A DNA stretch of 39,188 nt, taken from assembly GCA_030065025.1 (NCBI GenBank), contig JASJDY010000004.1, positions 1 through 39,188 of the forward strand. Reading direction: 5' to 3'. The stretch comes from Planctomycetota bacterium. GTDB taxonomy: Bacteria; Planctomycetota; PLA2; JAEUHO01. The position numbers and the translations under genes were made by a program. Shown here in pieces: positions 1-7,356 of this stretch; position 1 is the stretch's first letter, and each line of letters starts with the position of its first letter. Below the pieces are notes generated by a model that was not told the DNA's origin, did no database searches, and saw only the letters and a program-made list of their open reading frames with translations.

Positions 1-2
1 GC

Positions 3-536
3 GCCCTCGCCTGGCCGTTCCTGATCGCGGCGCCGCCCTGCGCCTACGTCGGCGGACGCATCCAGCTGCCGATCGGACCTCTGGCCGCCGTACTGGGCGT
101 CGTTCTCCTGATGTCGGCCGTACGGCTCGTGCTCCCCGCGCCGTCAGGTGCGAAGTCACCCCGTCCTCCCGCGCTTCCGATCGCGCTTGTGGCCGGCGCG
201 GTGCTGGGGCTGCTTGCAGGGCTGACGGGAACGGGAGGAGGCATCTTCCTGACGCCACTCCTGCTGCTGGCCGGCTGGGCCACACCGAAGACGGCAGCTG
301 CGGCTTCGATCGTCTTCATTGCAGGGAACTCGATCAGTGGCCTCGCGGGCTTCATCCATGGCGGGGGCAGCGTGCCCTGGCACGCGGGCTCGCTCTTCGC
401 GGTGGCGCTCCTTGGCGGCTTCCTGGGCTCGAGACTCGGAAGCCTGCATCTGTCGCCCGCGACGATCCGCCGGCTGCTAGCGGCCGTCCTCTTCGTTGCC
501 TCGGGGAAGCTCCTGTCGGTTGCCTTCACAGCCTGA
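3..536 (+). CDS. TauE/SafE-family membrane permease, C-terminal part
   Basis: The 5' end lies outside the window; the frame is open from base 3 to a TGA at 534-536. The visible 177 residues form alternating hydrophobic segments, with a Gly-rich turn (LTGTGGGIFLTPLLLL) typical of the repeated half of TauE/SafE (DUF81) permeases. An earlier GGRIQLPIG loop resembles the family's GG-x3-LP turn. Members export or import small organic or sulfur-containing anions through the inner membrane; the substrate cannot be told from sequence. It converges on the gene ending at 548, leaving an 11-bp gap without a T-tract terminator. Alternative: another member of the same permease superfamily. Confidence 0.8.
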   Translation, partial: ALAWPFLIAAPPCAYVGGRIQLPIGPLAAVLGVVLLMSAVRLVLPAPSGAKSPRPPALPIALVAGAVLGLLAGLTGTGGGIFLTPLLLLAGWATPKTAAAASIVFIAGNSISGLAGFIHGGGSVPWHAGSLFAVALLGGFLGSRLGSLHLSPATIRRLLAAVLFVASGKLLSVAFTA

Positions 537-547
537 GCACGACGGCG

Positions 548-1630
548 TCAGTCTTCCTGGGTCATCGCCTCGCGGGCCAGGCGCTCGGCCTCGGCAACGC
601 GCTCGAACGGACTGAGTCCCTCGAGCCCCGCGGCATGCGCCTCGCGCAGGCGACGACGCCGGTGCAGCGCACGGAGTCGCGAAGCCAGGAACGACCCGGT
701 GCCGTGCGAGCGGAACGTGCCATCGCTCCACGTCAGGCACTCCCCCTCGCCAAGACCCTCCGGCACCGTCTCCGGCGGCATGCGGTAGCTGCGGAACGTC
801 AACCGACCGCGCTCGAAGCTCCTGCACACGGAGGTCAGCTTCACGTCCCCGTTCACATAGAAGCGGCTCACGAACACGGGCTCATCGGGCCGCAGAAACT
901 CAGGTCCGAGGATCTCCTGGTGCGACGCGTAGGACGACGCACTCGGCAGCTCGTCGCCGTCGTACTCGTCAGACACCTGCGGCTCGCTCGTGCCGGGTGT
1001 CAGGGTATAGGTCGCAACGACCAGGTCCCAGTCGTCCGTGCCCGCAGGCGCATCCTGGACGACCAGATCCTCGAATCCCTCCGCGACAACAGTGAGGAGG
1101 TGGGTGGCTCCGGCATCCAACCCCGTGACCACGAAGGTCCCCGCTGCATTGGTACTGGTCTCGACGCGGCCCAACACGACGGTGGCGTCGGCCACGCCGG
1201 CTCCGTCGGCGTCGACGACACGTCCCATGAGGCGGGCACCGCTGTGCACAAGCGCGGCCGACTTGATCATCTCGAACAGCTCGCTCGTGGAGGGGCTGCT
1301 CGGGATGCGCCCTGCGGCGACGGCCTCGTCGAACAGGGACGTCAGGTCGTCGAGACTCTGCTCGAGCAACTGGCCCAGCTCGATCACCCGCGCTTCGACG
1401 AGGGCCTCGGCCCACTGCGGGTCCATCGGCTCGCAGAGCAGCAGCTGGGCCATGGAACGCCACCCCTGGACCTGCTTGCTGCTCGCGACACCCGCGACCA
1501 CGCCGGAGACGTAGGACTCGGGTACGGCCAGCAGGTCGCAGACGTAGTCGATGTCGGCCGCACGCAGCAGCGTGCCGATGCCCTCGCCAATGCCCTCGAG
1601 GGCCTCGATCTCCAGCTTCGTGGTGTCCAT
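548..1630 (-). CDS. Helix-hairpin-helix (DUF4332-like) plus carboxypeptidase-regulatory-like protein
   Basis: This 360-aa protein has no signal peptide. Residues about 5-120 are helical. They open with IEALEGIGEGIGTLLRAADI and resemble the helix-hairpin-helix modules of the DUF4332 type. Residues about 130-200 (GRVVDADGAGVADATVVLG, then TNAAGTFVVTGLDAG) match the carboxypeptidase-regulatory-like beta-sandwich. The C-terminus is Arg- and charge-rich. An AGGAGG site lies 5 nt before the ATG and overlaps the stop region of the upstream gene, so both genes form one transcript. A DNA- or protein-binding N-terminus joined to a usually extracytoplasmic beta-sandwich is odd. Function is unknown; binding or scaffolding is an inference. 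Confidence 0.75.
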   Translation of the reverse strand: MDTTKLEIEALEGIGEGIGTLLRAADIDYVCDLLAVPESYVSGVVAGVASSKQVQGWRSMAQLLLCEPMDPQWAEALVEARVIELGQLLEQSLDDLTSLFDEAVAAGRIPSSPSTSELFEMIKSAALVHSGARLMGRVVDADGAGVADATVVLGRVETSTNAAGTFVVTGLDAGATHLLTVVAEGFEDLVVQDAPAGTDDWDLVVATYTLTPGTSEPQVSDEYDGDELPSASSYASHQEILGPEFLRPDEPVFVSRFYVNGDVKLTSVCRSFERGRLTFRSYRMPPETVPEGLGEGECLTWSDGTFRSHGTGSFLASRLRALHRRRRLREAHAAGLEGLSPFERVAEAERLAREAMTQED

Positions 1631-1639
1631 CGGAACCTC

Positions 1640-2098
1640 CTAGACCATCCCGGCGTTGGACTCGTTGCAGGGCGGGCACTCGGAGTCGGCGTCCGACAGG
1701 GCCCGCGTCACTGCGTCGTTCTCGCAGGAGAGATCGGGATCCTCGGAGTCCCACAGGGACTGGAGAACCGCGCCGTCGTAGCTGATGGCGACCTCCAGGT
1801 TCAGCACCTGTCCGCCGCGACACAGCACCATCACGTCGTGCCTGACGGTCACACGACTCGGGTACTGGCCCTGCGGATACGGAGGATCGTGGGGCTCGTA
1901 GTCGACATCCATGGGACCGACGCCCAGCACGGTGTTCGTGTCGTGAATGCAGCGACCGGAGCCGTCCCCTTGGCCCAGGTGATCGACGATCGTGCACTCG
2001 CAGGCCTGATGCGGCCGCTGGGGTCGCTCGGGGTACGAGCCCTCCATCGTCTTGCACTGCTCACAGGTGCTGTGGCAGATCCACGAGTAGCGATCCAT
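1640..2098 (-). CDS. Hypothetical protein with CxxC and HxxCxC metal-site-like motifs
   Basis: This 152-aa protein is not recognised as a family. The N-terminus holds CHSTCEQC followed about 15 residues later by HQACEC, a spacing like the zinc-binding tail of phage head-morphogenesis proteins. A pair CPPC sits near the C-terminus. No signal peptide or membrane segment is seen. A GGGAGG ribosome site sits 6 nt before the ATG, and 9 bp separate its stop from the next gene (ends at 548), so the two are cotranscribed. Metal binding is inferred from the Cys/His pattern only. No other phage genes are nearby, so a phage origin is not supported. Confidence 0.6.
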   Translation of the reverse strand: MDRYSWICHSTCEQCKTMEGSYPERPQRPHQACECTIVDHLGQGDGSGRCIHDTNTVLGVGPMDVDYEPHDPPYPQGQYPSRVTVRHDVMVLCRGGQVLNLEVAISYDGAVLQSLWDSEDPDLSCENDAVTRALSDADSECPPCNESNAGMV

Positions 2099-2258
2099 GG
2101 CACACCTCCCCAGTCGGGCCCCTTCCTAGCGGAGGCCGGCGCCCTAGGGCAACCCCCCAAAGGCAGCGAAGGTGACGAAGTAGGCAGCGCGTACTCGTGG
2201 TGGACCGCCTTGTGGATCGCGGCGAGACTCGGCCACTCCCCGGGAGGGAGCGCCCGCC

Positions 2259-3191
2259 GTGTTCAACGCATCTCGTATCTCCCGAGTCGCCCTGGTCGCG
2301 CTTGCCGCGTGTCTCGTGGTCGGCTGTGCGCGTGCCAGGTCGCGCCCCGAGCCTGGCAACGCCGGGTCCCTGGCGATCAGCGGCGTCGTGCGCGATCCGC
2401 AAGGCCGTCCCATCCCGGCTGTGTGGGTCGAGGTGGTGGGCCACCCCGATCCCACGTCCAGCCCGCCCGCATGGCGCACGGACGCGAACGGTCGCTTCGA
2501 GACCGACGTGCTTCCCCCGGGACCGAAAGAGCTGCTCCTCATGCCCGGCATCTACACGCCCGACCACCCGACGAAGGTGGTTGCGACGCGAGCGGGTGCA
2601 CGCGATCTCGACATCGTCTTGGACCCTGGCCCCCGGGTGTTCCTGCGCATCGTCGACTACGTACCCGGGGAACGGACGCGCTGGGCGCGCGCAACGTGGA
2701 ACGACGAGGGCCCCTACCGCGAGATTCGCTACGCCCCCATCGGCGACGATGGCCGGGTGTGCTTCGTCGCGATGCCCCTCGATCGCGAGATCGAGGTGTG
2801 GGCGGATGCCGAACCCGGCGTGCGTATCGTGCGGGCGCTGGGTCTCGTACCCGGCGAGTCCGAGCGGCGCATCGAGCATGAACCGACCTTGGAGATCGCC
2901 GGTCGGGTCCGCATCCCGAAAGCCCTGTTCGAGAGGCGCATCGGGGAGGCGAAAGGCGGGCCGCTTCGCGAGTACCTCCGGGTCAGCGTCTATGCGCACG
3001 CGTACGACCTCGAGATTGCCGAGACGCGCGTGGAGGACGACGGCACCTTCCGCGTGCCGGGCCTTCCGCCGGGTTCGTACCTCGTCCACGCACACGTCTA
3101 CGGAGGCCTCTTCGGCGAAGGCGAGAAGCAGGTCGAGGCGGGAACGACCGACATCGTCCTCGAGCTCGACCAACGCGCGCACAAGAAGTAG
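2259..3191 (+). CDS. Lipoprotein with carboxypeptidase-regulatory-like domains
   Basis: This 310-aa protein starts at GTG with GGGAGG 11 nt upstream. The N-terminus is a lipoprotein signal with a lipobox-like stretch ending CLVVGC, so the mature protein should be lipid-anchored. Residues about 38-115 (SGVVRDPQGRPIPAVWVEV, then TDANGRFETDVLPPG) form a carboxypeptidase-regulatory-like beta-sandwich. A second such unit appears near residues 225-300 (VEDDGTFRVPGLPPGSYLV). It diverges from the 2098-548 pair, whose second gene carries the same fold, suggesting related envelope work. Substrate binding or adhesion is inferred. No enzyme motif is visible. Confidence 0.75.
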   Translation: MFNASRISRVALVALAACLVVGCARARSRPEPGNAGSLAISGVVRDPQGRPIPAVWVEVVGHPDPTSSPPAWRTDANGRFETDVLPPGPKELLLMPGIYTPDHPTKVVATRAGARDLDIVLDPGPRVFLRIVDYVPGERTRWARATWNDEGPYREIRYAPIGDDGRVCFVAMPLDREIEVWADAEPGVRIVRALGLVPGESERRIEHEPTLEIAGRVRIPKALFERRIGEAKGGPLREYLRVSVYAHAYDLEIAETRVEDDGTFRVPGLPPGSYLVHAHVYGGLFGEGEKQVEAGTTDIVLELDQRAHKK

Positions 3192-3235
3192 AAGTACGGA
3201 GCCGCTCTACGGCACGGGACCGCTAGAGTCTCCAC

Positions 3236-4213
3236 ATGGAGCCTGCCGTCCGCGCGCGCTACACGTCCGAGGTCCAGGCCAAGGTTGCCGCAGCCGTCGG
3301 CGCGACGCCTGAGGCGCTCGGCACGCCGGGCGGCTTCGAGAGCTTTGTCCACGAGGTGGGCGTGCCAGGCAGCCGGCGCATCGTGAAGGCCACGTGGCAC
3401 GAGCGCCGGACGCTCGAGCAGCTAGGCGCCGAGCACCACTTCCTCGGCGCCCTGGCCGACGCAGGAGCCCCGGTATGCCGACCGCTGCCGCTTGCGAGTG
3501 GCGAACTGGTGGCGTCGGTTCGAGCGGGCGACGGGCATTTCCACGTGATGTGCTACGAGCACGCCGAGGGGGAGTGCCTCACGCGGGACGCGTGGACCCC
3601 GGACCTGTTCAAGGCGTGGGGTGCGATGGTGGGCACGCTGCACCGGATCGCCGCGGCATACGTAGGGCCGCCCGCGCCCCTCTCCCGCCCGACGTGGCAA
3701 CAGGAGTACACGGAGGTCGTCGGCATGCTCGGCGACGCGCGTGCGCGAAGCGCCCTCGAAGCCGTGCTCGCCGACGTGCGAGCTTTGCCGAGGACGCCGG
3801 GCAGCTTCGGCTCCATGCACGGCGACCTCCACCGGCACAACGTGCACTGGGCGGGCGGCCAACCGCGCGTGTTCGACTTCGACGACATGCTCGACTTCTG
3901 GTTCGCCTCGGACGTTGCGATCGTCCTGTACTACGCGGTGCTGCGTCCCATCTGGCACGCGGATGACAAGCAGGCGGACTACGACGCGGTCAAGGCGGCC
4001 GTACTCGAGGGCTACCGCCGGGAGCACGATCTGCCGCAAGCGGCGTGGGACACGCTGCCGCTCTTCCTGAAGCTCCGCGAGATCACCCTCCTCGCGGTGT
4101 GCGAGCGCAGCATCCCCGCGTCCGAGCGCCCGCCGGAGCTCGTCGCCGACATGGCGGGCTGGCGGTCGCGCACCCTCGAGGGCCGTCCACCGCACGACCT
4201 CGCGCTTCCCTGA
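3236..4213 (+). CDS. Aminoglycoside phosphotransferase-fold kinase (APH/choline kinase family)
   Basis: This 325-aa cytoplasmic protein has the family's catalytic loop HGDLHRHNVHW (about residues 199-209) and the metal-binding VFDFDD (about 215-220). The N-lobe is recognisable from GSRRIVKATWHERRT. The pattern resembles SrkA/RdoA-type and homoserine or choline kinase relatives, which phosphorylate small molecules or protein side chains. The substrate cannot be assigned, and calling it an antibiotic-resistance enzyme is not justified. The ATG at 3236 has only a weak ribosome site. It follows the lipoprotein by 44 bp and may be cotranscribed with it. Confidence 0.8.
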   Translation: MEPAVRARYTSEVQAKVAAAVGATPEALGTPGGFESFVHEVGVPGSRRIVKATWHERRTLEQLGAEHHFLGALADAGAPVCRPLPLASGELVASVRAGDGHFHVMCYEHAEGECLTRDAWTPDLFKAWGAMVGTLHRIAAAYVGPPAPLSRPTWQQEYTEVVGMLGDARARSALEAVLADVRALPRTPGSFGSMHGDLHRHNVHWAGGQPRVFDFDDMLDFWFASDVAIVLYYAVLRPIWHADDKQADYDAVKAAVLEGYRREHDLPQAAWDTLPLFLKLREITLLAVCERSIPASERPPELVADMAGWRSRTLEGRPPHDLALP

Positions 4214-4389
4214 TCCGTTCGGAGCGCGGAACCGGGCGCCGCGAGAGCCCGGCCGGCTGAGAGCGCATGGCGAGGCTGTCCGATCGGCATCCGGGATGGA
4301 GCCCGCCCGACAGATGCGTGCCGGACGTGCGGTCGATGTGACCTCTCACCCACTTGATGCGAGATGAAAGGGCAAGCCGCACGCCATAA

Positions 4390-4421
4390 GCCATTGACGC
4401 ACTAAGCCAATGGCGTACACT
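4390..4421 (+). promoter_or_regulatory. Promoter with embedded operator dyad for the toxin-antitoxin pair
   Basis: TTGACG (4394-4399) and TACACT (4416-4421) are 16 bp apart, a good sigma70-type pair in an otherwise GC-rich stretch. An inverted repeat GCCATTG (4390-4396) / CAATGGC (4408-4414) overlaps the -35 box and fills the spacer, where an autorepressing antitoxin would bind. The TSS would be near 4428, just upstream of the toxin start. Operator function is inferred. Confidence 0.55.
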
Positions 4422-4440
4422 CCAACGACAGGACGCACCT

Positions 4441-4737
4441 CTGCAGATCGAGTGGGATCCAGCAAAGGACCTGGAGAACCAGCGCAAGCACGGCGTCTCG
4501 TTCCACGAGGCCGCCGCGCTGCTCCGCTCACAGCACGACGTCCTCGAGGTGTTCGACGCGGCCCACTCCGCACTCGAAGACCGGTTCATCGCCATTGGTC
4601 TGGCTGCGCGCGGGGTGCTCGTCGTCGTCTGGACCGAGCGCGATGATGACACGATCCGGATCGTCACTGCACGACGCGCCACGCAGCACGAGCAGTGGCT
4701 GTACCAGCGTTACCTGGAGCAAGGCCATGGCCGATGA
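4441..4737 (+). CDS. brnT: BrnT-like (DUF497) toxin, probable CTG start
   Basis: The 98-residue product begins LQIEWDPAKDLENQRKHGVS, the canonical BrnT N-terminus (EWDPxKxxxNxxKHGVSF), and ends in the family's IRIVTARRAT segment. BrnT is an RNase-like toxin of a type II system. The frame has a stop at 4387-4389 and no ATG, GTG or TTG before the conserved start. CTG at 4441, preceded 7 nt by AGGA, is therefore the likely initiation codon. Starting at the GTG at 4549 would delete the first third of the domain. The stop overlaps the downstream antitoxin by 11 bp. A start codon lost by mutation is the alternative, which would make it a pseudogene. Confidence 0.75.
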   Translation: MQIEWDPAKDLENQRKHGVSFHEAAALLRSQHDVLEVFDAAHSALEDRFIAIGLAARGVLVVVWTERDDDTIRIVTARRATQHEQWLYQRYLEQGHGR

Positions 4738-5020
4738 TGCACGTGAGCTGACCGAGGAGGACTTCGCAAGCGCGATCCCGGCACGGTTGCGCCGCCGCCT
4801 CGCCAAGGGGCGCTTCGAAGGAGGCCGTGACGTGGCGGCGCTGCGTCACTTCGTCCGCCTTACCCAGGTCCAGTTCGCGCAGGCCATGGGCATCAGCGTC
4901 CACACGCTCCGCAACTGGGAGCAGGATCGGCGGCGCCCAGAAGGACCGGCACTGGCGCTGCTACGCATCGCGGCGCGACATCCCCGGATCTTGCGAGAGA
5001 ACCTCGAGCACGTCGCCTGA
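4727..5020 (+). CDS. XRE-family helix-turn-helix antitoxin (HigA/NadS-like)
   Basis: This 97-aa DNA-binding protein overlaps the toxin gene by 11 bp. An HTH_3 domain occupies residues about 40-95, with the motif TQVQFAQAMGISVHTLRNWE and RRRPEGPALALL after it. This is typical of HigA/NadS-type antitoxins, not of BrnA, the usual BrnT partner, so the pair is a partner swap. It should neutralise the toxin and repress at the 4390-4414 dyad; both roles are inferred from organisation. The start at ATG 4727 is chosen because longer in-frame starts would lie wholly inside the toxin gene. Confidence 0.8.
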   Translation: MADDARELTEEDFASAIPARLRRRLAKGRFEGGRDVAALRHFVRLTQVQFAQAMGISVHTLRNWEQDRRRPEGPALALLRIAARHPRILRENLEHVA

Positions 5021-5286
5021 GCACGCCAAGAGCAGGGGGTACGGAGCCGCGTACGAACTTCGCCACTTCGAAGATCGACTTGCTCTTATCTGCCATCCTC
5101 TCATGCAACTGTCAGAGAGTTCGCAGCGCGATGGCTACATACGCGTCCCGACAGACTCGATCGTCGATGCAGTCGCTGCAGCCTTTGGGGCGTGCCGGCG
5201 CGCACTCCGATACGCGCCGCGGACCGGCGAAGTTTTCACGCGGCTCCGTACCCCAAGGAAGTGGCACGCTGCGAGGGAGTTAGGTG

Positions 5287-5312
5287 TGGGCCCGGCAGGA
5301 CTCGAACCTGCG
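5287..5312 (-). repeat. Copy of the 3' end of the adjacent tRNA
   Basis: These 26 bp are identical to 5433-5458 (T arm plus 3' acceptor strand and A73 of the CAU tRNA) and lie in the same orientation, 146 bp away. The match stops at the T-stem boundary and no D or anticodon arm follows, so this is not a second tRNA. Duplicated tRNA 3' ends are typical attachment-site relics. Confidence 0.75.
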
Positions 5313-5432
5313 CCGGAACTCGCCTGCGGCGAGTCCGCCGCTGCTGCGTCGCCGTTTCCCTGGGTCGCAGGTTCGAGTCGGCCCCCGATGCGCTGAGACA
5401 AAGGACATGGCACGCATCAAGGGAGAGATGTA
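5313..5432. other. Rearranged tRNA-derived stretch
   Basis: After the 3' tail copy comes a hairpin ACTCGCC-TGC-GGCGAGT, like a class II variable arm. At 5363-5379 the T-arm segment GGTCGCAGGTTCGAGTC reappears in the opposite orientation, so the block contains a 14-bp inverted repeat (GACTCGAACCTGCG / CGCAGGTTCGAGTC). No folding as a functional tRNA was found. The stretch 5021-5286 before it holds no supported gene and is visibly less GC-rich than the surroundings. Confidence 0.55.
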
Positions 5433-5506
5433 TGGGCCCGGCAGGACTCGAACCTGCGACCAAAGGATTATGAGTCCCCTGCTCTAACCAACTGAGCTAC
5501 AGGCCC
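5433..5506 (-). tRNA. tRNA with CAU anticodon (elongator Met or Ile2)
   Basis: The 74-nt minus-strand sequence folds as a standard cloverleaf. The acceptor GGGCCTG pairs with CGGGCCC (one G-U). The D arm begins GCTC-AGTTGGTTA, the anticodon loop is CTCATAA, the variable loop is short, the T arm is GCAGG-TTCGAGT-CCTGC, and the discriminator is A73. CCA is not encoded. CAU may read AUG, or AUA after lysidine modification. The loop CTCATAATC with TTGGTCG is more like Ile2, but Met cannot be excluded. It starts 14 bp after the stop of the gene ending at 5521, so it may be processed from that transcript. Confidence 0.92.
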
Positions 5507-5520
5507 CCGCGGGGCTCAGC

Positions 5521-7122
5521 CTACCCCCGCGCGAAGAGCGTGGCGATGGCGTTCGTGCGGTGCTCCATCCGCGTGTCGCGGCCACCCCAGATCGGCAGAC
5601 GACGGCCCGTCGCCGAGAAGATGTCGTGCACCAGGAACGACGCGGCCTCCGCACCCCCACGCGCGGACGCGGCCAGGAGCTGGAGCGGGTAGGCCGCATT
5701 GCCGAACGTCGGCACGGCCCCCACCACGAGGGCGACCCACGGGGCGCGGCGGCCACGCACGAGCGAGCGGACGCAGCGCCACAGCGAGTAGAGCGTGCGA
5801 CAGACCGGCGTCATGAAGACGAACAGCCCCGCGGCCAGCCACCCACTCTCGATGACGCCCGTCGCATACAGCGCGGGGACTGCGACATACCGCAGCAGAT
5901 TCACCGGGAGCTTGAGCGCCAGGTGGATGCCGAAGTCGGCGACGTACTCCGCGGCGTCGCCTTCCCGCATCGACGCGCGGATCGCGCGCGCGTCGGCGCG
6001 TGTCAGGAAGCCGCGCTCGCGCCACACGACCGCGCGCCGGCGGACGTAGCGCGTCGCCCAGCGCTCCCGGACCTCCTGCGAGAAGAAGAAGCGCGCCCAG
6101 CGGGAGAGGGCCGCGGCCACCAGACGCGGCCGCAGGTGCATCAGCAGGTAGACGACCATTCGACCGGCGAAGCGCACACCGCGCACGATGCCACGGCGCG
6201 CCAGGCGGCCGATCCAACGAAGGGGGCGCTTGGTGTAGTAGGCCGCCTGCTCGTCCGTGATGCGTCCGGTCACGTGATGCGAGGCGACGCTGCGGCGATG
6301 GCGGCCGAGCGCCTTCCACGATCGCTGCGCGGCCTCGAGCGTGTCGACGTCGCGGCGCAGCTCACGGAGCGTGCCGGTTCCGGTTGCGGCCTCGATCGCG
6401 GTGGCGTGCTCGTCCAGGTACGCGCGCAGCCGCGGCACGTCGACGTCGTCGAAGAGCCAGCGGCCGTGCTTGATGCAGAGCGGCAGATATGTGCGTGCGA
6501 GGTGCCAAGGATTGAGCGGAAAGAGCGCGGGGACGCCGGACTCCGCGTCGATCCACGCCCAGCGCGCACGCGCGTCGTCCTTCGTCTCGCGCATGAAGTT
6601 CGCGGTGGCGACGGGATTGCCCTTGCCGGCCTGCCACAGCAGGCCGTCGAAGCCCGCCGCTTTGAGGTGCTTCTGCAGCGGGCGCAGCACCTCGCGCACG
6701 AGCTCGCGGTGCTCCTGGCGCGCTTCCCCACAGAGCGGGTGGCGCAACATGGCGTGGCGCCCCTCGATGAGCTCGGCCTTGAGCTCGAAGGCCTTCGCCT
6801 CCTCGACGAAGCGCACGCCACCTGTGTCGGGCAGGCGCACACGTCCGTCGAACCACCATGTGACCAGCGGCGTGAGGATCCGCCGGCGCAGCACGGCCAC
6901 CTCGACGGCGTCTTGGTTCCACCGATACGGATTCACCGCGCCTGTGAGCACGGTCATGACCAGGGAGCTGGCTTTGTCCGGCACGAGCTGCTTGCACGCC
7001 CAGCGCCGGCCGTCGGCCGATCGCTCTTCGTAGACGGTGCCCGAGCGTCCGCGCCCGAGGCGCCTACGGCTGGAGCTTCCACCCGGCACAGAAGCGGTGG
7101 TGGTGGCGGACGGTTGCGTCAC
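5521..7122 (-). CDS. Membrane protein with kinase-like N-terminal half
   Basis: This 533-aa protein begins with a kinase-like N-lobe: RRRLGRGRSGTVYEE (Gly loop, about 20-34) and WACKQLVPDK (Lys near 44). A WAWIDAESGVPAL segment (about 186-198) could be the DFG-equivalent metal-binding Asp. No HRD motif is visible, so catalysis is doubtful. The second half is Arg-rich with hydrophobic stretches (FAGRMVVYLLMHLRP; ALKLPVNLLRYVAVPALYA; LAAGLFVFMTPV; PWVALVVGAVP), indicating membrane anchoring. The family is not recognised by name. Alternatives are a small-molecule kinase or a pseudokinase sensor. The tRNA follows directly. Confidence 0.7.
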   Translation of the reverse strand: MTQPSATTTASVPGGSSSRRRLGRGRSGTVYEERSADGRRWACKQLVPDKASSLVMTVLTGAVNPYRWNQDAVEVAVLRRRILTPLVTWWFDGRVRLPDTGGVRFVEEAKAFELKAELIEGRHAMLRHPLCGEARQEHRELVREVLRPLQKHLKAAGFDGLLWQAGKGNPVATANFMRETKDDARARWAWIDAESGVPALFPLNPWHLARTYLPLCIKHGRWLFDDVDVPRLRAYLDEHATAIEAATGTGTLRELRRDVDTLEAAQRSWKALGRHRRSVASHHVTGRITDEQAAYYTKRPLRWIGRLARRGIVRGVRFAGRMVVYLLMHLRPRLVAAALSRWARFFFSQEVRERWATRYVRRRAVVWRERGFLTRADARAIRASMREGDAAEYVADFGIHLALKLPVNLLRYVAVPALYATGVIESGWLAAGLFVFMTPVCRTLYSLWRCVRSLVRGRRAPWVALVVGAVPTFGNAAYPLQLLAASARGGAEAASFLVHDIFSATGRRLPIWGGRDTRMEHRTNAIATLFARG

Positions 7123-7233
7123 GAGTCCGTCCAGACTGCGTCAGGGACGGCTCGCGGACCAAACCGGAATCAGTGCGTGCGCTGCCGAGGCTAGGGAGGA
7201 TCGGGTTCCCAACGGGAACCGAGACTAGCTGCC

Positions 7234-7356
7234 TCAGCCGCCGCAGCCGGTGATGGCCGCGATCACGCGCCAGAGGATGAATCCGCCGGCGCCGAGGAGG
7301 ATCACGAAGCCGACGCCGGTCATGCCGCTCTTGGGGTTGGTGGGTTTGTCGCTCAC
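7234..7356 (-). CDS. Small single-pass membrane peptide (40 aa)
   Basis: The 40-aa frame runs from GTG at 7356 to TGA at 7234. It encodes a polar N-terminus (MSDKPTNPKSG), one hydrophobic helix (GVGFVILLGAGGFILWRVI) and a short tail ending ITGCGG. AGGAG lies 4 nt before the GTG. Codon choice is GC3-rich, as in neighbouring genes. The tail Cys-Gly-Gly is notable. Function is unknown. It lies 111 bp upstream of the kinase-like gene on the same strand. Confidence 0.55.
   Translation of the reverse strand: MSDKPTNPKSGMTGVGFVILLGAGGFILWRVIAAITGCGG

Noticed and set aside
1640-2098. Prophage remnant based on the HxxCxC motif
   Set aside because: Only one weak motif; no terminase, portal, capsid or integrase gene lies nearby.
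635-2881. 748-codon plus-strand frame across three other genes
   Set aside because: It runs through both the minus-strand pair and the lipoprotein gene, has Arg/His-rich composition typical of shadow frames, and lacks a ribosome site.
3236-4213. Aminoglycoside resistance gene
   Set aside because: The kinase fold is present, but this superfamily covers many substrates and no resistance-specific signature or mobile context is visible.
5287-5387. Second tRNA (class II, with a variable-arm-like hairpin)
   Set aside because: The T arm and acceptor 3' strand are present, but no D arm, anticodon arm or fully matching 5' acceptor strand could be found.
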